Shown here in pieces: positions 1 through 5,779 of a stretch of DNA of 7,453 nt (position 1 is the first letter of the stretch; each line of letters opens with the position of its first letter). The translations under genes were made by a program, and so were the position numbers. This stretch comes from Gemmatimonadota bacterium (lineage in GTDB: Bacteria; ARS69). The notes beneath the pieces were generated by a model. It saw only the letters and a list, made by a program, of their open reading frames with translations, did not search any database and had not been told where the DNA came from. The DNA lies in NCBI GenBank assembly GCA_021604925.1, contig BQJX01000125.1, positions 1 to 7,453 of the forward strand, in the 5' to 3' direction.

Positions 1-594
1 GTACGGAACGCGCAGGCGCAGGCAGGCATCGAACCGGGTTCGCATCTCGGACTCCAGCGACGCGTCCGCGGAAGCACCCCCCAGCTTCACCAGGCCCACG
101 TCGATCTTGCGCACCACGTTGAACAGGTGTCGCCGGCACCACCCCCGCAGCGGCGGCGGACACAGATGAAACCACTCCATGTAGTGAAAGCGGTGGAACA
201 CTTTCCTGAACCGGATCGAGGGATCCTCCACCGCGGAGCCTTGGAGCTTGGCCGGGTCGAAGAAGTCGAACGAGTGCTCGCTGAAGTTGTGGCGATGGTA
301 GGGATTGACGAGGTGGAACTCGGTCAGCGTTACGTACGGGACGCCGAGCAGGAGCCATCCTCCGGGCTTCAACACCCGGTGGATCTCGCCCAACGCAAAC
401 AGGTAGTTCTCCACATGCTCCAGCGTATGGTAGGAGAACACGAGATCCACCGATCCGTCTTCGAACGGAAGAGGCTCGCGACCCAGGTCCAGTGAGATCT
501 CGGCCCGCGGGGAGAGGTCGATGTTGTGGAAGCCGGGAAGATGGGTCTCGCCGGCCCCGATGTTCAGCCGGACTTCCGCGCCCTGTGCGTTCAT
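1..594 (-). CDS. Class I SAM-dependent methyltransferase (Methyltransf_11 / COG4627-like), partial
   Basis: The reading frame is open from the ATG at 594 to the left edge, giving 198 codons with the C-terminus missing. Near the N-terminus LNIGAGETHLPGFHNID matches the SAM-binding motif I and first acidic strand end of predicted methyltransferases that read LNxGxGxxxLPGxxNxD. It is followed by LPFEDGSVDLVFSYHTLEHV, the usual motif II and post-II segment, and by EIHRVLKPGGWLLLGVPY, the motif III strand. These features support transfer of a methyl group from S-adenosylmethionine. The acceptor is unknown; relatives often lie in surface-polysaccharide loci, but nothing here shows that. Purine-rich GGGAAGGGG (603-611) lies 8 nt upstream of the chosen ATG. 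The frame stays open further upstream with GTG options, for example at 630, but the methyltransferase homology starts just after the ATG. It is divergent from the next gene. Confidence 0.85.
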   Translation of the reverse strand, partial: MNAQGAEVRLNIGAGETHLPGFHNIDLSPRAEISLDLGREPLPFEDGSVDLVFSYHTLEHVENYLFALGEIHRVLKPGGWLLLGVPYVTLTEFHLVNPYHRHNFSEHSFDFFDPAKLQGSAVEDPSIRFRKVFHRFHYMEWFHLCPPPLRGWCRRHLFNVVRKIDVGLVKLGGASADASLESEMRTRFDACLRLRVPY

Positions 595-728
595 CGCTGG
601 CACCCCTTCCCGGACGCGCGCCTGTTCCACTTGTGAGCCCACGCTGCAACTTCTCCGCACCCCGAGTCCGTCTTCCTCTACAGCCGACACCCACGGCCCA
701 TGATCACCCCACAGAGGAAGGCTAGGCA
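595..728. promoter_or_regulatory. Divergent intergenic region between the methyltransferase and the secreted LamG-like gene
   Basis: This 134-bp gap separates two divergently read genes and must hold both promoters. I see ribosome binding sites at both ends (603-611 on minus, 713-721 on plus). I see no convincing -35/-10 pair: TTGTGA at 631-636 has no matching -10 about 17 nt downstream. The methyltransferase frame also remains open across it, so the exact boundary on that side is not certain. Confidence 0.4.
713..721 (+). promoter_or_regulatory. Ribosome binding site, AGAGGAAGG
   Basis: A strong purine-rich Shine-Dalgarno sequence sits 7 nt before the ATG at 729. It fixes the start of the secreted protein, whose first residues form a signal peptide. 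Confidence 0.7.
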
Positions 729-1460
729 ATGCGCAACCCCTGGATCTCGATCGCCTGCGGTCTCCTGGCGGCCAGCGCCGCCCCCGCGGAGACGTTGATG
801 GGTTCCCACGTCGGAAGCGCCGATCCGGGGACCGAGGGGTGGACACTGGACCTCGCGGGGGTGGGCGCTACCAGCGGCCCGCTGAACGATGGCGGCACGC
901 CCGTCTGGTTCGTGGAGGATACGTCCACCGAGATCAACTCGGCACTTTGGTACCGGTGGCAACTGGCCCCGGACGATCTGACCACGGCGCTTTCCTCCGG
1001 CTGGCGGGTGCGCACGGAACTCCGCGCTGCCAATAGCTCCGGTGGCGGCGAATCCCAGTTCTTCGGGTTCCTGACCGGAAGCGTCGCGTTCCAGGCGCAC
1101 TTCAGGGCCGAGACGAACGGCGACCTGACCGTTCGACTGGTGGAGGGGTTCCCACCGTTCTCCGGACCCACCTATGTGGTCGCCGGCGGTGCGCTCACGT
1201 ACCACTCGTACGAGCTGATCTCGGACGGGATCTCGGGCACGGCGTCGCTTTGGATCGACGGAATCGAGACGCACACCGGTTACGACGGCCTCGCATTCGG
1301 CGGAACGAACGGGGCGCGGTTCGGATGCGGAACCTCGGGGGCCACCGGCACCGTGTACGTGAAGTCGGTGGATGTCTGGATCGCGGATTCCGTACCGGTT
1401 TCCGTGAGCCCTTCGTTTGAAACCGCCGGGTGGGGCGAATTGAAAGCGAGGTTCAAGTAG
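729..1460 (+). CDS. Secreted protein with a LamG / concanavalin-A-like lectin-type domain, hypothetical
   Basis: This 243-aa protein starts at an ATG with a good ribosome binding site. The N-terminus is a short Sec signal peptide: Arg2, a hydrophobic stretch, and an Ala-rich AAPA cleavage region near residue 20. The mature part is rich in Gly, Ser, Thr and aromatic residues and looks all-beta. Residues 158-187 contain YHSYELISDG, then GTASLWIDG and a GY.G element. This is the strand-turn-strand pattern common in bacterial LamG/concanavalin-A-like domains, where a colour- or carbohydrate-binding jelly roll displays a 'YELVYDP..G.A.LFVDG' hairpin. No catalytic glycosidase motif is visible. The C-terminus ends WGELKARFK, a short basic amphipathic tail without a PEP-CTERM or LPXTG signal. 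It is likely exported to the periplasm or surface; ligand unknown. It converges on the AmpG-like gene 62 bp downstream. Confidence 0.75.
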   Translation: MRNPWISIACGLLAASAAPAETLMGSHVGSADPGTEGWTLDLAGVGATSGPLNDGGTPVWFVEDTSTEINSALWYRWQLAPDDLTTALSSGWRVRTELRAANSSGGGESQFFGFLTGSVAFQAHFRAETNGDLTVRLVEGFPPFSGPTYVVAGGALTYHSYELISDGISGTASLWIDGIETHTGYDGLAFGGTNGARFGCGTSGATGTVYVKSVDVWIADSVPVSVSPSFETAGWGELKARFK

Positions 1461-1522
1461 CCGGCCCGCGGCCAGACGCAGCGTGAGGTCGGCCTGGAGT
1501 CGGGGGCTGGCAGACGCGGCCA

Positions 1523-2815
1523 TCACGCCTCGGCGGGCGGCGCGTGCCCCCGCGTCGAAGGCGTCAGGAACGGCGCGATGAGAACCGGCACCAACACGAT
1601 GAGCGAGTCGATCACCAGCACCGCGGCATACCCCTGGCTCGCCGCGATCCGTCCCTGCCACACGCTGGAGTACGCGTAGGCCGCGTTTCCCAGCGCCATG
1701 TAACCGGTGAACTGCGTGGCCGCCACCCGCACGGACGTGAGTCCCATGAAGATCGCCAGGTACGTTCCGTTCAACAGTCCGGAGCAGAACGCGTAGGCGA
1801 TGGTTGCGAACCAGAACTCGCCCAGTGTCACGCCGGCCATGCCGTCGCCGGTGAACTGCCGCGCGAGCCACAGCGTCGGCAGGACCGTGACCGCATAGAA
1901 GACCATCAGCATCTTCTTGTGCCCCAGGCGATCGGAGATCCACCCGCCCAGCACGCAGCCCACCGCGCCCAGGACCGTGGAGAAAAGGGTGAGGTCCGCG
2001 ATCTGCCGATCGGACATGCCCAGATCCACCTGGAGCGTGGTGCCCAGCGCCAGACCCAGCGCCACCGCACCGGAGGGCAACAATGCAAACAGAAGTCCGA
2101 GCCGTGGGCCCTTGCCCGAGCGAAGGAATCCGTCGAAGAGATCCCGGCCGAAGATCTTGAGTCGCGCGGCACTCTCGCGCAGGATCCGGCCGCGCGGAGG
2201 CGCCGTCTGCGCCAGGGTCGGCGCTTCCCGGATGCGAAACGTCACGAAGAAGAGGATCAGCGCCAGGCTGCCCAGCACCACGGCGTACGACCACTCGAAG
2301 CCGAAGGCGCTGGTCACGTAGAGCGCGCCGCTGCCGCCGATGGTCTGGCCGAGCACCTGTCCGCCGAACATGAAGCCGTTCGCAACGCCGCGCTCTTCCT
2401 CCTCCAACACGTCGACCGCCAGCGCATCGATGGCAACGTCCTGGGTGGCCGAGAACACGTTGTGGATCACCATGACGATCGTGAGGAGCTGGAAGTTCTT
2501 GCTGGGATCAAAGACGAGCAGAAGCGCCATCGTCAGGATCATCCCGATGTGTGCGAACGCGATCCAGAATCGCCGCGGCCCGAACCGCGCGGGACGAATC
2601 AGGTCGATGAGCGGCGCCCACGCCCACTTGAGGCTCCAGGGTCCGTACAGCCAGGCGGAATAGAAGCCGATCTCCGCCAACCCCACTCCCTGCTGCCGGA
2701 GATAGGTCACCAGCGCAATGGCCGAGAACCCGAACGGGATGCCCTCGGAGAGATAGAGAAGCGTGAACGTGGTGATGCGACCGCGACGGGTCTCAAGCGG
2801 CGATGGGGTCTTCAT
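1523..2815 (-). CDS. AmpG-like major facilitator superfamily permease (12 TM)
   Basis: This 430-aa inner-membrane transporter has about 12 hydrophobic segments. The start is the ATG at 2815, just before the first membrane segment; a longer frame to 2890 would add 25 polar residues lying inside the upstream gene. LYLSEGIPFGF in TM1, YLRQQGVGLAEIGFYS, LKWAWAPLID near residues 62-71 and ATQDVAIDA at 123-131 in TM4 are hallmarks of the AmpG family. GGWISDRLGHKK between TM8 and TM9 is an MFS motif A. A cytoplasmic loop of about 30 residues separates the two six-helix halves. Classical AmpG imports GlcNAc-anhydroMurNAc muropeptides for cell-wall recycling and is longer, with 14 TMs. Related proteins can carry other solutes, so substrate and symbol are left open. 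The ATG overlaps the TGA of the preceding gene (ATGA), implying translational coupling. GAGGAG lies only 2 nt before the ATG, unusually close. Confidence 0.85.
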   Translation of the reverse strand: MKTPSPLETRRGRITTFTLLYLSEGIPFGFSAIALVTYLRQQGVGLAEIGFYSAWLYGPWSLKWAWAPLIDLIRPARFGPRRFWIAFAHIGMILTMALLLVFDPSKNFQLLTIVMVIHNVFSATQDVAIDALAVDVLEEEERGVANGFMFGGQVLGQTIGGSGALYVTSAFGFEWSYAVVLGSLALILFFVTFRIREAPTLAQTAPPRGRILRESAARLKIFGRDLFDGFLRSGKGPRLGLLFALLPSGAVALGLALGTTLQVDLGMSDRQIADLTLFSTVLGAVGCVLGGWISDRLGHKKMLMVFYAVTVLPTLWLARQFTGDGMAGVTLGEFWFATIAYAFCSGLLNGTYLAIFMGLTSVRVAATQFTGYMALGNAAYAYSSVWQGRIAASQGYAAVLVIDSLIVLVPVLIAPFLTPSTRGHAPPAEA

Positions 2816-3519
2816 CGCTCCTCGACCACGGGCGCATCCTCCCACGCCGTCGCGGTCCAGCTCTCCACATCCTTCAGCGGATCGAACCACTGGTGACTCG
2901 AGATCAGCGTGAACTCACGGCCCGGCGCCGCGTCGGCGCTTCTGGACACCTGCCAGAGGAGAGCGCCGGCCTCGGGGAAACTCCGCCCCCGGAGCGACTC
3001 GCCAAACAGGCGTTTCAGCATGGCGCTGTCGTTCATTCCCCCGGCCAGGATCCGCAACAGGAACGCCGGATCCGGAGGAGAGGCGTCCAGCCACGTGTTC
3101 CCCCGTTCACTCCCGGTCTCCAGGCGGAGGACGATGGACACCGCATCCGGCCGGTCGTAGTCCCGGGGGAAGGCGCGCTGCAGCAGCACCAACGCGTTGA
3201 AGATCCCCTTCTGCTGGGAGAGCTCGGCGAAGTCCTCCCAGGGCCGATCCTCGGTGAGATCGTGGGCCAGATTCTGGCGGACGCCGCGCCGCATCGTCTC
3301 TCCGAAGACCGCCTCCAGAACCCGGTCGGAGGCTTCGTCCGTCTCCAGGTCCTGCAACGCGAGAGTCGCCATCTCCATCGCGTCGTTCTCGGATACGTCG
3401 TCCACTTCCAGGCTCTCCAGCAGGGACAGGAGCTGCCCCGACGTCCATCCGTCGGGCAGTTCGTGGATCTGCTTCCAGCCCAACAGCTGGGCCTGGAACT
3501 CGCGTGTCTCGTTGGGCAC
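2812..3519 (-). CDS. Hypothetical 235-aa acidic cytosolic protein, first gene of the AmpG-like operon
   Basis: I do not recognise a named family. The start is a GTG at 3519. An in-frame TAG lies two codons upstream, so this is the earliest possible start; the ribosome binding site is weak (GCAGGT about 6 nt before). There is no signal peptide and no membrane segment. The N-terminal half (about residues 20-115) looks helical and strongly acidic, with IHELPDGWTSGQLLSLLESL, a helix MEMATLALQDLETDEASDRV, and RQNLAHDLTEDRPWEDFAEL. The C-terminal half is mixed, with a probable beta segment VSIVLRLETG and a Trp-rich end (HQWFDPL, ESWTATAWEDA). Its stop overlaps the start of the permease by ATGA, so the two are expected to be made together. 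A role as regulator or cytosolic partner of the permease is possible, but only by position. Confidence 0.75.
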   Translation of the reverse strand: MPNETREFQAQLLGWKQIHELPDGWTSGQLLSLLESLEVDDVSENDAMEMATLALQDLETDEASDRVLEAVFGETMRRGVRQNLAHDLTEDRPWEDFAELSQQKGIFNALVLLQRAFPRDYDRPDAVSIVLRLETGSERGNTWLDASPPDPAFLLRILAGGMNDSAMLKRLFGESLRGRSFPEAGALLWQVSRSADAAPGREFTLISSHQWFDPLKDVESWTATAWEDAPVVEER

Positions 3520-3796
3520 TCGCTACCTGCCGGGTTGGGAGGGACGTCCACGCCAATGGCTCCGCAAAGGACCACGAGCCGGCAAGTCGAAGCAAGACCA
3601 ATCGGGGTGGGGAGCGCGGGACCGCCCCCGGAGGGGCCCGGAGCGCTTCGCCGCGGCTTTTCGTCTGTGTGTCCATTTTTTGTCTAGTTTCTTCGAATCG
3701 GCCAGGTTGGTCAGAAGGGGCCGCTCTAGACGCCTTCAGGCCGGATTCGGCGTCGCCCGGGCCCAAAGCCACGTCCATGGCTCACCTTTCTTGTCC

Positions 3797-3825
3797 TTGA
3801 CATTACTTGGACCGCTGTGTACGTT
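3797..3825 (+). promoter_or_regulatory. Sigma70-type promoter for the fasciclin gene
   Basis: A perfect -35 hexamer TTGACA (3797-3802) is followed after exactly 17 nt by TACGTT (3820-3825). TACGTT keeps the key TA....T positions of the -10 consensus but matches only three of six bases. Predicted transcription would start near 3832, giving a leader of about 70 nt before the ATG at 3905. Confidence 0.55.
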
Positions 3826-3891
3826 GCGAGTGTTCCAGTGGCCGGGCCTCCGATCACCTCGGACCCGGAGCCACCCGGAAAACTCAACGTC

Positions 3892-3896
3892 AGGAG
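3892..3896 (+). promoter_or_regulatory. Ribosome binding site AGGAG
   Basis: AGGAG lies 8 nt before the ATG at 3905. It decides the start, because the same frame is open far upstream (to 3197) through non-coding and antisense sequence. The first residues after this ATG form a clean signal peptide. Confidence 0.75.
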
Positions 3897-3904
3897 AGAC
3901 CAAA

Positions 3905-4900
3905 ATGAAGAACGTGGGGAGAGTCCTCGGCGCGATGGTCGCGGTAGCAATGGTGGCCTCCAGCGCCCAAGCAGGGTACGGATCCAAGAAGCAGGACATC
4001 GTGGACACGGCAATCGCCGCCGGGAACTTCACCACCCTCGCGGCCGCGCTGACCGAGGCGGATCTCGTCGGCGCCCTCCAGGGCAAGGGCCCGTTCACCG
4101 TCTTCGCTCCCACCGATGACGCCTTCGCGAAGCTTCCCCAGGGCACGGTCGAGTCGCTTCTGAAGCCCGAGAACCGGGATCAGCTGGTGGCAATCCTGAC
4201 CTACCATGTGGTGCCGGGTCGCCTGGACGCGAGTGGTGTCGTCCAGTCAGCTGGCGCGCAGACCTTGAACGGCCAGCAGCTGAAGTTCTCGGTCAAGGAC
4301 GGGAACGTCTCGATCGGCGACGCGCTCGTCACGGCCACCGACATCGGCGCCAGCAACGGGATCATCCACGTGGTCGACACGGTGCTGCTCCCCGAGTCGG
4401 AGACGATCGTGGGAGTGGCCGCCAAGGCGGGCACCTTCCACACGCTTCTTGCCGCCGTGCAGGCCGCCGGACTCGACGGCGTCCTTGCGGGCGACGGCCC
4501 CTTCACGGTGTTCGCACCGACGGACGCGGCGTTCGCCAAGCTGCCGGCCGGCACGGTGGAGTCGCTGCTCAAGGAAGAGAACGTGGGCAAGCTCCAGAGC
4601 ATCCTGAAGTATCATGTCGTCTCGGGCCGCACGTTTTCGAGCGACGTTCTCAAGCAGACGTCGATCCGGACGCTCGCCGGGATGGACGTGGCCGTCTCGA
4701 TGAAGGATGGAGTGGCGCGCGTGAACAAGTCGGCGCTGGTGGCTACCGACATCAACGCGTCGAACGGCGTGATCCACGTGATCGATACCGTGATGCTGCC
4801 GCCCGAGCAGCACTCCTCGGTCGCGACTCCGGCGGACCTCATCGAAATGGCCATGGAGCGAGGCGCGCCCTTGTGCAGCCAGGGGAACGCCGCGGGCTGA
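3905..4900 (+). CDS. Secreted tandem fasciclin (FAS1) domain protein
   Basis: This 331-aa protein begins with a Sec signal peptide (MKNVGRVLGAMVAVAMVASS, cleavage after AQA at residue 23; no lipobox Cys). Two FAS1 domains follow, at about residues 30-163 and 166-300. Each has the H1 motif GPFTVFAPTD.AFAKLP (62-78 and 198-214), the YHVV.G motif (100-105 and 236-241) and the closing strand NG.IHV.DTV.LP (151-163 and 287-299). FAS1 domains act in cell adhesion and matrix or protein binding; bacterial ones are usually periplasmic or extracellular. The two domains are far more alike at H1 than is usual. A 31-residue tail follows domain 2, with DLIEMAMERGAPLCSQGN at 311-328, and ends abruptly; it looks like the start of another module. 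Transcription probably starts at the promoter near 3832. The next gene begins 72 bp downstream, so it may be the first gene of a longer transcript. Confidence 0.92.
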   Translation: MKNVGRVLGAMVAVAMVASSAQAGYGSKKQDIVDTAIAAGNFTTLAAALTEADLVGALQGKGPFTVFAPTDDAFAKLPQGTVESLLKPENRDQLVAILTYHVVPGRLDASGVVQSAGAQTLNGQQLKFSVKDGNVSIGDALVTATDIGASNGIIHVVDTVLLPESETIVGVAAKAGTFHTLLAAVQAAGLDGVLAGDGPFTVFAPTDAAFAKLPAGTVESLLKEENVGKLQSILKYHVVSGRTFSSDVLKQTSIRTLAGMDVAVSMKDGVARVNKSALVATDINASNGVIHVIDTVMLPPEQHSSVATPADLIEMAMERGAPLCSQGNAAG

Positions 4901-4921
4901 GCCATGTGAGCTGCGTTCGGC

Positions 4922-4951
4922 CGGGTCGCCCGTCCTGGCGCGCGCGACCGG
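4922..4951 (+). other. Weak hairpin between the fasciclin gene and the next unit
   Basis: GGTCGC (4924-4929) pairs perfectly with GCGACC (4944-4949), and CC/GG bases outside extend the stem past a single bulged G. The loop is about 14 nt and no U-tract follows. It could reduce read-through or protect the fasciclin mRNA 3' end, but in DNA this GC-rich such stems arise by chance. Confidence 0.25.
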
Positions 4952-4960
4952 AACCCGAAG

Positions 4961-4966
4961 AAGGAG
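4961..4966 (+). promoter_or_regulatory. Ribosome binding site AAGGAG deciding a GTG start
   Basis: A near-ideal AAGGAG sits 6 nt before the GTG at 4973. It supports that GTG as the start of the 118-aa gene rather than a later codon. Confidence 0.7.
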
Positions 4967-4972
4967 TGAATC

Positions 4973-5329
4973 GTGCCTCACGTCGTGATTGAAGGTCAGG
5001 TGGACGTCGGAGAATTCTTCCGCGGGTTGGAACCCATCCAGGAACGCGACAGCAGCGGAATCCGCAAGATCACCGATGCGTACGTCAACACGAAGGGCAA
5101 CTCCGTTCTCCTGGAGTCGGTAGTCGTGGAGAACGGGCTGACGCAGAAGTTCATGATCGCCGTGAGCACGAAGGGAGCGGGCGTGACCGTACGCCTGCTC
5201 CCGCTCACGGATCCGGAAAAGACCCCCGGAGTGAAACAACTCATGGCCGATGTCGCTCGGCAGATCATTGCCCGGTTCCCCGGGGCCACGTTCGGGAAGA
5301 CGAACCTCCAGGAGTTCCTGGGGGAATGA
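4973..5329 (+). CDS. Small hypothetical protein (118 aa), first gene of a three-gene envelope unit
   Basis: I do not recognise a named family. The start is GTG with AAGGAG 6 nt upstream. The protein has no signal peptide or membrane segment, so it should be cytosolic. It reads as a compact alpha/beta fold: an N-terminal strand (HVVIEGQVDV), a helix (EFFRGLEPI), then several alternating strands (KITDAYVNTK, SVLLESVVVE, KFMIAVSTKGAGVTVRLLPL), and a C-terminal amphipathic helix (VKQLMADVARQIIARFPG). PLTDPEKTPGVK and GKTNLQEF look like conserved surface elements. There are no Cys residues and no nucleotide-binding or catalytic motif that I can name. Its TGA overlaps the ATG of the next gene (ATGA at 5326-5329), so the two are translationally coupled. 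The codon use fits its neighbours. Confidence 0.8.
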   Translation: MPHVVIEGQVDVGEFFRGLEPIQERDSSGIRKITDAYVNTKGNSVLLESVVVENGLTQKFMIAVSTKGAGVTVRLLPLTDPEKTPGVKQLMADVARQIIARFPGATFGKTNLQEFLGE

Positions 5330-5769
5330 GCACATTGGCCGCAGTGGCGCAGGTCCACGCCGCCGCCACGCTGTTCATGGTTGGCGTGATCTGGTTTGTC
5401 CAGGTGGTGCACTACCCACTGTTCCCGCACGTGACCCGGGATGGATTCCCGCGCTTCCAGAAGGAACACGAGTCCCGGACCACGTGGATCGTCGGTCCTG
5501 CCATGGCGGCCGAGTCGTTGGCCGCCATCGCGCTCACCGTTCTCGGTTGGCCGCACCTTTCTCACGCAGCCCTAGTGACTGGATTGGTCCTGCTGGGCGC
5601 CATCTGGCTCTCGACCGGATTGTTGCAGATCCCCAAGCACCGGATCCTGGAGAGCGGCTTTGACGCGGCGGCCCACCATTTCCTGACCACCTCGAACTGG
5701 ATTCGAACCACCGCCTGGACGGCGCGCGGCGCCCTGGCTTTCGCCCTCCTGCACGAAGTGTCCCGCTGA
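5326..5769 (+). CDS. Conserved 4-TM inner-membrane protein, His-rich, unknown function
   Basis: This 147-aa protein has four hydrophobic segments, at about residues 5-33, 53-76, 81-103 and 124-145. It carries 10 His residues (11, 29, 35, 48, 77, 80, 105, 117, 118, 143), several at membrane borders, with other polar or aromatic marks: IWFVQVVHYPLF, HESRTTWIVGP, IWLSTGLLQIP, GFDAAAHHFL, NWIRT. This pattern resembles conserved uncharacterised small membrane proteins; its 4-TM layout recalls DUF1772-type proteins, but I cannot assign it. The first and second halves look related (I22-W23, G40-F41, W54-I55 match I93-W94, G111-F112, W125-I126 at a constant offset of 71). The His content could bind heme, quinone or metal, but this is speculation. 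It overlaps the upstream gene by ATGA and is followed 10 bp later by the outer-membrane gene. Confidence 0.82.
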   Translation: MSTLAAVAQVHAAATLFMVGVIWFVQVVHYPLFPHVTRDGFPRFQKEHESRTTWIVGPAMAAESLAAIALTVLGWPHLSHAALVTGLVLLGAIWLSTGLLQIPKHRILESGFDAAAHHFLTTSNWIRTTAWTARGALAFALLHEVSR

Positions 5770-5779
5770 AAGGAACCCC

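Larger units (their letters stand above)
3520..3904. promoter_or_regulatory. 385-bp divergent control region
   Basis: No credible gene lies here; all open frames crossing it are extensions or shadows of the neighbours. It contains a marked AT-rich island at about 3658-3697 with a run of six T at 3676-3681, in otherwise very GC-rich DNA. On the minus strand a weak promoter-like pair can be drawn: CTGACC (3714-3709), 17 nt, GAAACT (3691-3686), facing the 235-aa gene about 165 nt away. On the plus strand a good promoter lies at 3797-3825, facing the fasciclin gene. I see no operator palindrome that I would defend and no riboswitch. Confidence 0.5.

Noticed and set aside
127..495. A 122-codon open frame on the plus strand
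   Set aside because: It is antisense to the methyltransferase, whose motifs are clear on the minus strand.
1461..1522. A possible terminator between the convergent LamG-like and permease genes
   Set aside because: There are GGCC-rich self-complementary patches and a repeated GGC(C)AGACGC element, but no stable stem with a U-tract on either strand.
678..2294. A 538-codon open frame on the minus strand overlapping two genes
   Set aside because: It crosses the convergent gap and both the LamG-like and permease genes in another frame, with Arg/Gly/Pro-rich low-information sequence.
1544..2896. A 450-codon open frame on the plus strand opposite the AmpG-like permease
   Set aside because: Its product is full of Arg, His, Gln and Glu with no fold signal, the usual antisense image of a hydrophobic membrane protein in GC-rich DNA. 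The minus strand encodes a clear MFS transporter.
3686..3714. A minus-strand promoter (CTGACC, 17 nt, GAAACT) for the permease operon
   Set aside because: Only four and three matches to consensus and a long leader of about 165 nt; mentioned under the control region but too weak for a separate call.
3197..3904. An upstream extension of the fasciclin frame by 236 codons
   Set aside because: It runs antisense to the 235-aa gene and through the control region. The ATG at 3905 has a strong ribosome binding site and begins a signal peptide.
4247..5335. A 362-codon minus-strand open frame opposite the fasciclin and 118-aa genes
   Set aside because: It is His/Arg/Gly-rich and lies antisense to well-supported FAS1 domains; a shadow frame.
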